Source of the DNA: Thinopyrum elongatum
Taxonomy: Eukaryota > Streptophyta > Magnoliopsida > Poales > Poaceae
Direction of reading: 5' to 3'
Assembly: GCA_011799875.1 (NCBI GenBank)
Contig: CM022299.1
Span: 216,875,018-216,939,017, forward strand
DNA: 64,000 bases
Position numbers and translations under genes: made by a program. The notes under the pieces were generated by a model, which saw nothing but the letters and a program-made list of their open reading frames with translations, was not told where the DNA came from and searched no databases. Position 1 is the stretch's first letter. Each line of letters starts with the position of its first letter. Below are positions 12,101 through 24,097 of the stretch, piece by piece.

Positions 12101-13303
12101 TCTGCTCGTTACCGCACTACCAACACACTACGATTTGGATATTTGATCTAAGTGGGCCTCTGGCCCGATAGCACTAACCATCACACGGGAATAAATATGG
12201 GTACTCTACATCGTGGCATCAGCCAAAAGTTCTGTCAGACGTCCAGTTCAGCATTGTGGTACGGTCGGATCCTGCCGACCATCCGAGGCGGTGCTGGTAT
12301 CCACCCTGCACGCAACGACCCGGAGTGCACAGGGCGATGGCCCAAGACCCCTGAGCGCTTAGGATGTAGACCGGCGGGGACCTCTCTGCTGTGCTCTAGG
12401 TAGGGCTGCGGTGTGTTGTTTGGCCGAGGCCGGGCATGACCCAGAAAAGTGTGTCCGGCCGGAGTTAAGCGAGCGTGGTGGGTAAGTTGGTGCACCCCTG
12501 CAGGGAAGAACTAATCTATGTATAGCCGGATCCTCGGTAACGGACGCTCGGAGTTGTATCCTGATTGATACAACTAGAACTGGATAAGTGTGATGAGAAA
12601 TGGATACTATGGCTCTGGGATTGCTTTCTCACAGGGAGTCGAGAAAGGATCTCTGGGTGAGGTTGTGACTTATTAATACTACTATTATATGTTGTGCTGA
12701 TCTACACTCTTCTAATGCTGCAAGAGCGCTGAAGATGCTAGTCTTCAATAGGACTAGGCCTTCTCACTATTCTGGCATTTCTGCAGCCCAGTCCACATAT
12801 ACAGCCTTTCTTTGATAATGTTGCATATGTAGTGTAGATCCTTGTTTGCTGAGTACTTCGGATGAGTACTCACGGTTGCTTTGCTTTCTTTTTCCCCCAT
12901 ATCCTTCTGGTGGAACCAGATGGCAGAGCCTCGGATACAGCTGCCCCCGCCGACGATCGCTACTACTACCCTGAGGGTGGTTACTACTATGAGTTGGCCG
13001 ACGACCAGGAGGGTCCCAGGCAGGAGGCCTGCGCCTTTCAATCGTAGCTTTTGTTTTGCCCCGCCTTTCTAAAGGATTATCTATTTCTGTTTCATATCTG
13101 TACTCAGATATCTAATGCTTCCGCTGACGCTTGTATGCGAGCTTATGTATTCGAGCCCTCGAGGCCCCTGGCTTGTAATATAAAACTTGTATGACTTTAT
13201 TTATGTTTTAGAGTTGTGTTGTGATATCTTCAAGTGAGTCCTTAGGCTTGATCGTGTGCATTTGCGTGTATGGTTAGTGCACGACTGAGTCGGGGGCGTC
13301 ACA
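9197..13303 (+). repeat. 5' LTR of Tekay-type element
   Basis: This 4107-bp LTR has a mosaic composition: an AT-rich head, a very GC- and CpG-rich block at about 9660-10560, an AT-rich (ttaattaa)-like block at 10615-10750, then mixed sequence with repeated cgagggtgat motifs at 11610-11830. The Pro/Arg/Ala-rich open frames in the GC block (for example 9647-10165) recur with different lengths in the other LTR and look like chance frames. cctatatggcc at 9721 could be a promoter TATA element, but this is not certain. Confidence 0.9.
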
Positions 13304-13915
13304 GGTTGGTATCCGAGCCGACTGCCTATAGGAACCCCCTTTCCAACTCCTTGGCCGAAGTTGAGTCTAGTCATTGAAAAACTTTTACTAACATGGCTGT
13401 GTGGCTTACGGGCCCACGTCGCCGAATGGGTGGTATTACGATCTTTTATTCCTCGTCTATACTCTGGGACTCTGATCTCTCTTCCTTTCGGGTTAAAATT
13501 TTACTAACTCCAACATTAGGTTCTCATGATCACATCCACCCGGAGTTCTGAATTCCCCCCTTCCTGCAAGATTGTGGGCCAGGTTCTACTTACAGGATCC
13601 TTTTATCGAGGGCACCCTGTGTTGTCACTTGCAGATCCCTCGCTCCAACAGTTTTCTCCGACATGATGTAGCCTTTGCTAGGTCATGTTGTTGTAATCCT
13701 CACCGCGTGCCTGCGCGCCACCTAGTTTGTCTAGCTGCGAGCGTTCCCGAGCGCGTACTATCCGTTTGAATCTAACTTTGTGTATGGATTGGTATGTCTT
13801 TAACGACTACTATCATATATCTAATGCCCTTCCTGTTCATTTCCCGTGTTACATCATGAATAACTCCATTCACATGCAGTTTTTCTTGCTAAACTGCCCC
13901 TATTGATTTGGCAGG
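13304..13915 (+). other. Untranslated leader between PBS and gag
   Basis: About 600 bp between the 5' LTR and the gag start. I see no conserved coding frame. The sequence just before the ATG at 13916 reads tttggcaggatgg. Confidence 0.55.
13307..13318 (+). other. Primer binding site of Tekay-type element
   Basis: tggtatccgagc begins three bases after the 5' LTR end. It matches the complement of initiator tRNA-Met (TGGTATCAGAGC) with one mismatch. Confidence 0.75.
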
Positions 13916-14776
13916 ATGGCTGACAATCCTCCACCTCCACCTTATATTGCCGCAATGATGCAACAGTTTGAACTGAACCGTCAGGTTATGACCGGGATAT
14001 TAGCTCAGTTCCCAAACCAGAATGCTCATCAACAGCCTACCCCAATAACACTACAAGAATTTGTGCGCCTCAACCCGTCTGTTTTCCGCAACTCCACCAA
14101 TCCTATGGATGCTGATGATTGGCTTCATGACATTCTCTTTGAGATAGAATCAGCTAATGTTGCTCCTGACAGTTATGTCACCTTTGCGACATTCCACTTG
14201 AAGGGTCCAGCTGCCCAATGGTGGGAAAGCCACAAGGGTATGTTGTCTGCTGGAACTGTAACTACCTGGCAGGAATTTCAGTCAGCTTTCCGTGCACGGC
14301 ACATTCCTCAGGGTCTGATGGACTAGAAGAAGCAGGAATTCCGCAAACTCACACAGGGTACAATGACTGTGGATGAATATCAGAGGAAATTTCTTGAATT
14401 GTCCCGCTATGCTGAAGATGACGTCTGCACTGACGCACGCAAGCAGGAGAAATTCTGTGAAGGACTGCGTACTGATATAAACCTTGCACTTGCTGTCCAT
14501 GATTGCACAGACTTCGCAACACTTGTTAGCCAATCCTTCTGAGTTGAAACTGCTCTGACTAAGTACGAGGAGTTGCTCAAGCACACTCGTGATGTTGGTT
14601 CGTCTTTGGGTCAACTTGCTCAGAAATGTCGAGTCTGGATCCCACACAATGTTCATCATCAACCTGCTCCAACACCATGGCCGTCTTATGCTGCACCTCA
14701 TCTGCCTCCGCCGCCGAGACAACTAATGATTCAGGGTGGACAGTCCAACGTTGTGGCTCCATCCCATGATGATTAG
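13916..14776 (+). pseudogene. gag: Gag part of chromovirus polyprotein
   Basis: Begins MADNPPPPPYIAAMMQQFEL. The capsid-like gag domain follows, with the motifs DADDWLHDILFEIE and LKGPAAQWWESH, then a stop at 14324, then the TMTVDEYQRKFLELSRYAED segment in the same frame. Further stops are at 14540 and 14774. A Pro-rich linker lies at about 14640-14720. The capsid would form the cytoplasmic virus-like particle. Confidence 0.85.
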
Positions 14777-14899
14777 AATGCATCTTGTCCTCCTATTGGT
14801 CGTAAGAAGGGTTGTAGAAACCGCCGATTCAAAAACCGTAATATCATACCGTCTACTGTTGTACTTGGCCATGCCAATCACGTCAATGCTGAAAAGGCT

Positions 14900-15665
14900 C
14901 AGAAGGAACCGACTATCATGCTGGGAACACTCTCTGTGAATTCAGTACCAGCCTCTGTTCTCTTTGATTCAGGAGCATCGCATGCTTTTGTGTCCCAAGA
15001 ATTTGCTCAGTCACATGAGTTATACCTGGAAGAATTACCCACTCCTCTAATGGTTCAGTCCCCGAGATCCAAGTGGCAAACCACAATGGTAAGCCCTCAA
15101 AACCACATCGAGATTGGAGGTCTACTTTTTTCGGTTTCTCTCATTGTACTTGGACCTTCCGACATAGACATCATTCTCGGTATGGACTGGTTGACCGCCC
15201 ACAATGCTTTGATTGACTGTGCTACTAAGACAGTCCAGCTCACTCACCCTTCTGGCCAGACAGTCCAATACTCAGCCCGAATAACTCAGGATGCTGAGAG
15301 CCAGATATATGCTCTGAATGCATTGAATGCTTCACCTGTTGAAGGCATCGAGAACGTTCCTGTTGTTCGTGAATTTCAAGATGTATTTCCAGAAGAACTT
15401 CCAGGAATACCCCCTGTTAGAGCTGTCGAGTTTGTCATTGACTTGAAACCAGGCACAACTCCTATTGCGAAGCGTCCTTATAAGATGCCTCCGCACCACC
15501 TTCTCGAGCTTAAGGAAGAAATCGACAAGTCACTTAAGAAGGGTTTCATCCGCCCCAGTTCGTCTGCTTGGGGAGCACCTTCACTCTTCGTTAAGAAGAA
15601 GGATGGAACTAACCGATTGGTTCAGGATTATCGGCCCATTAACCAAGCCACAATCCAGAACAAAA
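14900..15665 (+). pseudogene. pol: Protease and start of reverse transcriptase
   Basis: The retroviral-type aspartic protease shows [12 protein letters not shown] with the catalytic Asp codon at 14966, and later IILGMDWL near 15170. The linker [15 protein letters not shown] marks the entry to the reverse transcriptase, whose first motifs ([31 protein letters not shown]) end at the frameshift near 15670. Confidence 0.88.
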
Positions 15666-15687
15666 TCTGCTTCCCCGGATCAATGAT

Positions 15688-16600
15688 TTGTATGATCAAC
15701 TTGCTGGTTCCTCAGTATTCTCTAAGCTTGATTTGAGATTGGGATACCACCAGATCCGAGTTCGCGAAGAGGATATTCCGAAGACTGCCTTTGTTACTCG
15801 ATATGGCTCTTATGAGTACACCGTCATGTCATTTGGCTTAACAAATGCTCCAGCTACCTTCTCCCGGTTAATGAACTACATCTTCATGGATTACCTCGAC
15901 AAGTTCATCATGGTGTATCTAGATGATATTCTGGTCTATTCTAAGAATAAAGAAGAACATGCTGAACACCTCCGTCTTGTACTGGAAAGGCTCCGAGAAA
16001 TCCAATTGTATGCCAAATACTCCAAATGTGAATTTTGGCTTTCTGAAGTAACCTATCTTGGTCATGTGATTTCCAAGGATGGAATTGCTGTTAACCCAGA
16101 ACGAGTTCAGGCTATTCTTGACTGGACTCCTCCGAAGAACGTTAAGCAAGTGAGAAGTTTTCTCGGCCTTGCAAGCTATTGCCATCGATTTGTCGAGAAC
16201 TTTTCTAAGAGTGCTAAGCCTTTGACTGATCTGCTTCACAAGGGTGTTAAGTTTGAGTGGACAGACAAATGTCAAGAAAGTTTTCAAACACTCAAAGACA
16301 AGCTAAGATCTGCCCCAGTACTGGCTCCTCCAGATTCTCGCAAAGACTTTGTGATTTATTGTGACGCATCCCGTGAAGGATTAGGCTGTGTCCTAATGCA
16401 AGAGCGTAAGGTGATTGCTTATGGCTCTCGACAGTTGCGTCCTCATGAAGAGAACTACCTGGTCCATGATCTTGAACTTGCTGTTGTGATCTATGCATTG
16501 AAGTTGTGGTGACATTACCTCCTCGGTAATCATTGTGAGATCTACACGGATCATAAAAGTCTGAAGTACTTGTTCACTCAGCCATCTCTGAACCTCCATT
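15688..16600 (+). pseudogene. pol: Reverse transcriptase palm and RNase H of chromovirus
   Basis: After the frameshift the frame resumes with [15 protein letters not shown]. The catalytic YLDD motif is encoded at 15916-15927, followed by the thumb/connection region [13 protein letters not shown]. RNase H shows [15 protein letters not shown] and, past the TGA at 16510, EIYTDHKSLKYL. The stop at 16602 lies just before the next long frame. All catalytic residues visible are conserved, so the decay is recent relative to the family. Confidence 0.9.
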
Positions 16601-16611
16601 AGCAAAGATGG

Positions 16612-17559
16612 GTGGAGGCCATTACGGACTATGATTTGGGTATTTCTTATACCCCTGGCAAGGCTAACGTGATGGCTGATGCCTTAAGCCGCAAGTCCTA
16701 TTGCGACAACCTCATGGTTAGGCGAGCCCAACCTCGTCTTTTTGAAGAACTGCGCAAGCTGAATCTGCGTATTGTTCCACAGGGTTCTCTTAATAACCTT
16801 GTGATACAACCAGATCTTGAGAAAGCTGTTAGGAATGCGCAAGCTAAAGATGCTGAAGTTGATCTGATGAAGAAAGATCTTCACCTGGAAAAGTACAGGG
16901 ATTTCTCGCTGTCTGAAGATGGAACTTTGTATTTCAGAGATCGCATTGTCGTACCTCGCTTCGAGCTTATGACTGATAAGGTCATGAAGGAGGCACATGA
17001 TACACCACTGTCTATTCATCCGGGTAGTACCAAGATGTATCGTGATCTCCGTCAAAGGTACTGGTGGTCTAGAATGAAGCAGGACATTGCTCGATATGTT
17101 GCCGAATGTGATATGTGTCGTCGTGTTAAAGCAGAACATCAGAAGCCTGCTGGAATTTTGCAACCACTTCCTATTCCTTTATGGAAATGGGATAAGGTTC
17201 AGATGGATTTTATTACCGGCCTTCCCAAGTCACAGAAGGGTCACGATGCTATTCTTGTCGTCGTCGACCAACTCTCTAAGGTTGCACACTTTCTGCCTGT
17301 CAAGGAGACTATCACTACTAGTCAGTTAGCAGAGTTGTATATCTCCAAAATTGTTTCACTCCACAGCATTCCGATGGAGATTAGTTCGGACCATGGCGGT
17401 CTTTTCACCTCAAAGTTCTGGGAAAGTTTCCAAGAAGCTATGGGAACTCATATTACCTGGAGTTCAGCTTATCATTCCCAATCCCAAGGCCAAGTCGAGC
17501 AAGTCAATCAAGTGATTGAAGACATGCTTCGGGCTTGTGTTATTTCCTTCGGCAAGTAG
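16612..17559 (+). pseudogene. int: Integrase of chromovirus
   Basis: The H2C2 zinc-binding head runs from about 16996 (HDTPLSIHPG) to the CDMC pair near 17107-17118. The catalytic core has its first Asp at 17206-17208 (MDFITG), the second at 17389-17391 (SSDHGG), and the Glu at 17497-17499 (GQVEQVNQ), so the DDE triad is complete. The frame ends at a TAG at 17557 inside the conserved region before the next domain. Confidence 0.9.
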
Positions 17560-17616
17560 TGGGAAGAATCTCTTCCTTACACCGAGTTTTCTTATAACAA
17601 CAGCTATCAAGCCAGC

Positions 17617-18255
17617 TTGAAAATGGCCCCCTTCGAAGTGCTGTATGGACGTAAGTGTCGAACCCCTCTGAATTGGTCAGAAACTGGGGAACGACCGCTC
17701 GTGGGTCCAGATATTATTCAACACGCCGAAGAGCAAGTCCGTATCGTTCAAAAAAATCTTAAGGCGGCTCAGGACCGCCAGAAGAGCAACTATGATTGCA
17801 AACGATGGGGTTTGACTTATCAACCTGGTGAACAAGCTTATCTGCGTGTCACTCCTATGAAGGGCACTCACCGCTTTGGAATCAAGGGCAAGTTAGCTCC
17901 ACGCTACATTGGTCCTTTCCACATTGTTGCAAGACGTGGTCAGGTGGCGTACAAATTGGAGTTGCTGCCGCAATTCTCTCATATCCATGACGTCTTCCAT
18001 GTGTCGCAACTTCGTCGTTGCTTCAAGGAATCTCCGCACCGCGCAGTGGATCACGAGATGCTCGAATTGCATGATGATCTTTCTTATAAGGAGCATCCGA
18101 TCCGCATTCTTGATGAAGCTGAATGTCGGACCCGTCAGAAGACGACCAAGTCCCTCAAAGTGCAGTGGTCAAATCATACTGAAGATGAAGCCACTTGGGA
18201 ACGCGAGGATAATCTTCGTGCGGAATACCCCGATCTTTTCCCTTCTACCTCTTAA
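17617..18255 (+). pseudogene. int: Integrase C-terminal GPY/F domain and chromodomain
   Basis: This frame continues the integrase after the stop at 17557. It contains the GPY/F-like module (LAPRYIGPFHIVARRGQVAY, then FHVSQLRRC). A C-terminal chromodomain with RILDEAECRTRQK and VQWSNHTEDEATWERED runs from about 18085 to 18240. Chromodomains of this type guide integration towards particular chromatin marks in chromoviruses. Their presence separates this clade from Athila and Tat elements. Confidence 0.85.
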
Positions 18256-18278
18256 TTCTCGGGACGAGAATTCTTGTT

Positions 18279-18290
18279 AGAGGAGGAGAT
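18279..18290 (+). other. Polypurine tract of Tekay-type element
   Basis: agaggaggagat lies directly before the 3' LTR start and would prime plus-strand DNA synthesis. Confidence 0.75.
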
Positions 18291-18291
18291 T

Positions 18292-21200
18292 TGTAACACC
18301 CCCAGTGGTTAGCTACAGTAATCCCCCTTTTGATAATGCCATGTCATCATGATCAACAGTGATTAAACATCATTTGGATCATATCTCTTTTCAATTCAAA
18401 TTCAAACGGAAATTCAAACTAAAAGTGAAAATAAAAGTTGTTCAAATTTGAAAACTAAAATGTTCATAATATTGTAAATAATTCAGAGCCAATTATAAAA
18501 TTGTAACCAACATCAATGGGCTTGGTTAAATGACCCTAACAACCTCAAACAGTAGCAGACATCAACACTTAATAACCTTTTATTTAATCTAAGTTAAATG
18601 TGGAATTATATTTTATCCAAACTAGTTTTTGGTGATAGATAATAATGCACTGAAATTTATGAGCTAGGTCACTTATTTTGTAAAAGTAGTTCAGTGGCTA
18701 AACAATTAGTAAAATAGTAAAAGGAAAATAAGAAAAGGGAAATGAAACAGAAAACCCCCCTGGCCAACAGGGCCATGACCCAGCCGGCCTCCCCACCGGC
18801 CCATCCGCGCCCCTGGCCTATATGGCCTGCCGGCACCGAAACCCTAGCCCATCACCCCACTTCCCCCCCCCCACTCCCTAGATCTCCCCTTCCCCCCCGA
18901 TCTGGATCGAGATCGGGGGCACGAACCGGCGCCCTCGACGTCGCTCGCCGGAGCCCACCTCGCCCGAGCCCCTCGCCGCCTCGACCCCGTCGTCGGCCGT
19001 CGCCACTGCACCACGCCGGACCTCGTCGCGTCGACCCCAACTCTTCCCCGAGCCCACCTCGCTCAACTACAGGGCTCGGTGAGACTCGACCTCCTTTCCC
19101 CCTCTCCCCGTTGCGCTCGCCGGCCGTTCGTCGCGCCCCCAGCCGGCCTTAGCACGCGTCGTGCGAGCTTGGCCCTCGCCCCGGCCTCCTCGCCCAGCAC
19201 GCCGTGGCCGCGCCCTCGCACCTTTCGCCGCTCCCACTCTGCTGCGGTTGCTCCGCCGCAGCCACGCGCCGGCCCGCGCCCTCCTGGCCTCGCCTCTGCC
19301 TCGCCGCTCAAGCGCGCTGCCCATAGCCTTGCCGCCGCTGCCGCCTAGCCTCGCCCGCCTCCGTAGCCTGCTGCTCGCCCGACGCCGCGCCTTCGCTCGC
19401 CGTCTGCAGCTGCTGCTGCCCCGTCATCGAGCGCGCACGCGCGCGCCTCCCCTGCTCGCTGCCCGCGTCGGCCTCGTACTGCCCCGGACCGCGCGCCCCC
19501 ACCCGCTCGCTCGCCTCTGCCGCCTTGCTCGCCGTGGCCGCGCTCCGGCGAGCCTCGGCTCTACGGCCTCGCCCGCGCCCGATCGGATGGCGCCCGTAAC
19601 CCCTTCGCCCGCTGCCCCGCTAACGCCAGCGCCCGTTAGGCCCCCTCGGGCCTATGACATATGGGGCCCACGCCCTTGTTTATTAAGAAAAAGAAAATAA
19701 AAATGTAATAAAAATAAAAAAATATTTAATTAATTAACTTAATAAATTCTGTTTAAATTAACTAATTAAGTGTAATTAGCCTAATGACTAATTAAACTAA
19801 TTAACTACTATTAATTAACTAAACAGTCAATGACAGGTGGGACCCACCTGTCAGGTTGACCCAGTCAATGGTCAACGTTGACTGCTGACGTCAGGCTGAC
19901 GCATTAATTAATTTTTGAATTAAATTAATTTATTAATTCCATAAATTGATTAAATCTTTAGAAATTAATATAATATAAACCGTAGCTGAGATGAATAAAC
20001 TTTGTACATGAAAGTTGCTCAGAACGACGAGACGAATCCAACCGTGCTATCTGTTTCCGTGTCGGGACCCTCTACGGAGGTGAACCCGCAACTTTTAGCC
20101 TGTTTCTGAAAGATGAATAGTGCTTATGCACCGGTTAATAAATCCAACTTAAATCCTAAAATAACTAAAATGGTTTAGACATGTTTTTAGGCAACCCTGC
20201 ACTGCACGTTAGCATAGCATGCTTTGTGTTTCATATGTTTGCTGTGTATTTATTTGTTTCCTCCCCCTCTTCTCTCTCGGTAGACCCCGCTACCGACGCA
20301 GTTCCCAAGACCGACGCAGCTCCGGAGATCGATGACCTCACTGACGACTTTGCCTTTGCCGTCGAGCAACCAGGCAAGCACCCCCCCTTGAGCATGCGTA
20401 TATCGCCTATTCTCTTCTCTCTTGTGCTTGCATTAGAATTGCTGCTGCTACTGCTTTACCTATTCTGATGCATAGCATGTTTATTGTAACCTGCTACTGG
20501 TACCTTACCTGCTTATCCTAAATTGCTTAGTATAGGCTGGTTAGAGACCACAGTGACCCCACTTGTCCCAAGCTGCCCCGCTGGATTACCCGATGACTCG
20601 ATTAACGTGATCGACACCCAGGCCCCGGCACCGCACATCACACCCTTAGTTGTACGTCACTACTGGGTTACTATCGAGTGCCGAGGGTGATACCTCGTCA
20701 GCACTTCTGATGTTAACCTTGTAGGGTAGATAATTGGTCGTGGTCATCGAGGGTGATTCCTCCTTCTCCAATTCCGATACGACCCTGTCGCGCAACACTT
20801 CAAGTGTGAACATCGAGGATGATTCCTCCTAAGTTCACCTTGACGGTTACATCGAGTGGGCATCCATCGAGGGTGATACCTCGGATTCCCCTGATGTTAT
20901 GGACACACGGTTACTGTGACTTTACCCCCTGAACCTTGTTAGAACCGGGTCGGCCCCGAGGGGGACCCGAGGGAGTTACTTTTACTGCAGGACTGGAGGG
21001 ACAGGCGGTACCACCTAGTAGAGGTGGACCTGAGTTCCCGACAGACTTTTGCGAGATGGGTTGACCTGGATGGTGCCCGAGTGATGAATACGAGGCGTGG
21101 CCGGGCATTCTTGGCCCTTGCCGCAAGTCCTCGAGACGGGGCGACGGGGTCACATCGATCGTGAGTCTCAGCTCGTTACCGCACTACCAACACACTACGA

Positions 21201-22379
21201 TTTGGATATTTGATCTGAGTGGGCCTATGGCCCGATAGCACTAACCATCACGCGGGAATAAATATGGGTACTCTGCATCATGGCATCAGCTGAAAGTTCT
21301 ATCAGACGTCCAGTTCAGCATTGTGGCACGGTCGGATCGTGCCGACCATCCGAGGCGGTGCTGGTATCCACCCTGCACACAATGACTCGGAGTGCACAGG
21401 GCGATGGCCCAAGACCACTGAGCGCTTAGGATGTAGACCGGCGGGGACCTCTCTGCTGAGCTCTAGGTAGGGCTACGATGTGTTGTTTGGCCGAGGCCGG
21501 GCATGACCCAGAAAAGTGTGTCCGGTCGGAGTTAAGCGAGCGTGGTGGGTAAGTTGGTGCACCCCTGCAGGGAAGAACTAATCTATGCGTAGCCGGATCC
21601 TCGGTAACGGACGCTCGGAGTTGTATCCCGATCGATACAACTAGAACTGGATACTTGTGATGAGAAATGGATACTATGGCTCTGGGATTGCTTTCTCGCA
21701 GGGAGTCGAGAAAGGATCTTTGGGTGAGGTTGTGACTTATTAATACTACTGTTATATGTTGTGCTGATCTACACTCTTCTAATGCTGCAAGACCGCTGAA
21801 GATGCTAGTCTTTGATAGGACTAGGCCTTCTTCTATTCTGGCATTTCTGCAGCCCAGTCCACATATACAGCCTTTCTTTGATAATGTTGCATATGTAGTG
21901 TAGATCCTTGCTTGCTGAGTACTTCGGATGAGTACTCACGGTTGCTTTGCTTTCTTTTCCCCCATATCCTTCTGGAGCAACCAGATAGCGGAGCCCCGGA
22001 TACAGCTGCCCCCGCCGACGATCGCTACTACTACCCCGAGGGTGGTTACTACTACGTGTTGTCCGACGACCAGGAGTAGGATCGGAGGGTCCTAGGCAGG
22101 AGGCCTGCGCCTTTCGATCGTAGCTTTTGTTTTGCCCCGCCTTTCTAAAGGCTTATCTGTTTCTATTTCACATCTGTACTCAGATATCTGATGCTTCCGC
22201 TGATGCTTGTACGCAAGCTTATGTATTCGAGCCCTCGAGGCCCTTGGCTTGTAATATAAAGCTTGTATGACTTTATTTATGTTTTAGAGTTGTGTTGTGA
22301 TATCTTCAAGTGAGTCCTTAGGCTTGATCGTGTGCATTTGCGTGTATGGTTAGTGCACGATTGAGCCAGGGGCGTCACA
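18292..22379 (+). repeat. 3' LTR of Tekay-type element
   Basis: A 4088-bp direct repeat of 9197-13303 with the same terminal sequences and the same succession of AT-rich, GC-rich and repeat-rich blocks. Small length differences occur in the GC block, in the AT-rich block near 19700-19740 and near 22075. The right target duplication tgggt follows. Confidence 0.9.
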
Positions 22380-22384
22380 TGGGT

Positions 22385-23340
22385 CCCAGCTGTCGGCCGC
22401 TCCTTGTGCAGTTCTCTCATTTATTGACTATATAGGTTGACAATGGTGTGGGACCGTGATGTCAGGAAACCAGGAGGAAGCAAAAAAATATATAGTTGTA
22501 TATAATAAGGAGGCACTTGCGTACGTGCGGCTATGGCCCTGGCGGGTCCCCACTGTCATCCTCTCCAAGTAGAGTCATCTCCTGATTCCTCATGTTCGTT
22601 GACCATGTTGACAACGCGAGACGGCGGCACCACGGCGAGCTCAACAACTCGAAGGACGGGCCTCGCGGGCCCTATGGATGGTCTGATATAGCGCCCGCTG
22701 CTCATTCAAGATGCCAGGATCATAGGGCCCCATGTCCGCGATGGCATTGTAGTTCACTTGTTCACCGGCAATTCATCCTTCCGCGAGCCGGAGCTCGTTG
22801 AGGAGACGGAGGTTGCAGCACAGGTCCGCCTACGCAGGTAGCTCTTCTGCCATGAGGGCGTCGAAGTGCGGCCACACCTGCTCTATGGTGAACACGGCAC
22901 CTACGCAGGTAGCTCTTCCGCCATTAGGGCGTCGAAGTGCGGCCGCACCTACGCAGGTAGCTCTTCTGCCATTAGGGCGTCGAAGTGCGACCGCATCGGC
23001 TTGGGCAATGGCGCCGACTCCTAGTCGGAAGCCACGTCCATCGTCTGATTGTCGTCGCTGAGCTCGGCGAGCTCGCTGGCGAGCCAGCATGTCCGGCTGC
23101 TAGACCGGACCGCTGCCAAGCACGAGTCTGACCGCCCTGGCCCACCAAGGCCCCCCACGCGCGCTTTCCGCCCGAAACGGTCAGCGCCGCCTGTGCCGCT
23201 TCCCGGTGCAGGCGATTGCTCCGCGTTCAAATGACACAAGTGCCGTCCATCCGTCCGTCTGCCGCCCACATTAATGATAAGTGGTTGCCGGGGCAGCTAC
23301 TCCGGCACTACCCGTCCGCCCCTCTGCCGCCCACCATTGC
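22385..23340. mobile_element. DNA-transposon-like sequence right of Tekay insertion
   Basis: Without the Tekay element, this continues the sequence that ends at 9196. It holds no supported gene before the TATA box at 23341. A GC-rich stretch at about 23131-23192 (accgccctggcccaccaagg, then cgcccgaaacggtcagcgcc) recurs in diverged form at 34257-34322. This ties the two flanks of the 25.4-30.5 kb insertion to one repetitive locus. Confidence 0.4.
22829..22995. repeat. Three copies of a 48-bp tandem repeat
   Basis: The unit starts cctacgcaggtagctcttc and ends in the gcgtcgaagtgcggccgca region. Copies start at 22829, 22900 and 22948. A 23-base insertion, acctgctctatggtgaacac plus neighbours, separates the first two. 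Differences are a few substitutions. Confidence 0.85.
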
Positions 23341-23348
23341 TATATAAA
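23341..23348 (+). promoter_or_regulatory. Possible TATA box for the 23417 reading frame
   Basis: tatataaa lies about 76 bp upstream of the ATG at 23417, a plausible spacing for a plant RNA polymerase II promoter. Confidence 0.4.
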
Positions 23349-23416
23349 CTGCTGTGCTAGCCATAGCCATAGTCATCTGCCTCCATTCCCTTTCTCCTGT
23401 CCACACCACTCCCACC

Positions 23417-24097
23417 ATGGATTTCTCGTGCTCCAGCGCTCTTCGGGACGGGCGGACGATGGACCAGAAGGAGATGGCAGCCATTGCTGCCGACTGGCTG
23501 GCCGGCAGGCAGCCGGAGGACGACAACGTCCCAATGGAGAATGTGGTAGTCGACGATCCGGCACCAACCCCCTCCTGCGCGCCATCCTCGCTGGTGCATT
23601 GCACCATGACCATCGGCGAGGCCCGTGCCCAATACATGGACATGGTGAGGCAGAAGCATGAGGAGCAGTTCCGGGAGGCGCAGGCCGACACCGCCTACAA
23701 CCACCATGTCCTCCAGGAGCACCTGCAAGCGGAGGAGCAGATCGCCACGGAGTGGGCAGAGTAGGAGGCGCTGCTCGAGTCGTACCGCTCCGCCCATGAG
23801 AGCCGCCTCACGTGCTGGTGGTACCGCATGCGGGTGGCGGAGTTTGCAACCGCCTACAAAGAGGGCAATGAAGCAGGCGAGGCACTATTTGGCGAGACCG
23901 ATGACGAGGCAGAGGACAATGCCGGCTCCGCTAAGGACCCGCCCGACCGGCACCGAGGCGGAGGACTTCGCGGGCCTCAGCGATGCCCTGCTCCATCGAG
24001 GTCCTGCCCCGCCAACAATGAGGCAGAGGACATCGCCGGCTCCGCCGAGGCCCGGCCCTGCCGGCAACGAGGGGGAGGATTTCCCCCGCTTCGCTGA
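23417..24097 (+). pseudogene. Unknown gene-like frame with internal stop, inside repetitive DNA
   Basis: I do not recognise the family. I chose the ATG at 23417 because ccaccatgg is a good initiation context and a TATA box lies upstream; an in-frame ATG at 23354 also exists. The product starts MDFSCSSALRDGRTMDQKEM and is acidic and Gln/Glu-rich, with a likely helical stretch at EARAQYMDMVRQKHEEQFRE. A TAG at 23762-23764 interrupts it. The same frame continues with WWYRMRVAEFATAYKEGNEA and then enters a 49-bp minisatellite. It may be a captured or transposon-associated gene. Confidence 0.45.

Larger units (their letters stand above)
13916..18255 (+). pseudogene. gag-pol: Chromovirus gag-pol polyprotein, disrupted
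   Basis: Gag, protease, reverse transcriptase, RNase H, integrase and chromodomain are recognisable in that order and occupy the expected length for one polyprotein. The gag-protease part is read in one frame from 13916. One frameshift lies between about 15665 and 15690, inside the reverse transcriptase, and the rest is read in a second frame to 18255. In-frame stops lie at 14324, 14540, 14774, 16510, 16602 and 17557. No clean CCHC zinc knuckle is seen between gag and protease. The gene would supply capsid, replication and integration functions, but this copy cannot make them. Confidence 0.9.
9197..22379 (+). mobile_element. Tekay-type chromovirus LTR retrotransposon, complete but defective
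   Basis: A complete structural unit of about 13.18 kb. It has two long LTRs (4107 and 4088 bp) starting TGTAACACCCCCAG and ending gggcgtcaca, a tRNA-Met-type primer binding site, a gag-pol region with chromodomain, and a purine tract before the 3' LTR. Perfect 5-bp target duplications tgggt lie at 9192-9196 and 22380-22384. LTRs above 4 kb and a C-terminal chromodomain fit the Tekay/Del chromovirus group. In the first 460 bp the LTRs differ at roughly 2% of positions by eye. The coding region has several stops and a frameshift, so the copy is dead. Confidence 0.92.

Noticed and set aside
22829..22995. Regular 48-bp repeats considered as a CRISPR-like array
   Set aside because: Copies are directly adjacent or separated by one short insertion, with no unique spacers, in a clearly plant-type sequence. 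They are an ordinary tandem repeat.
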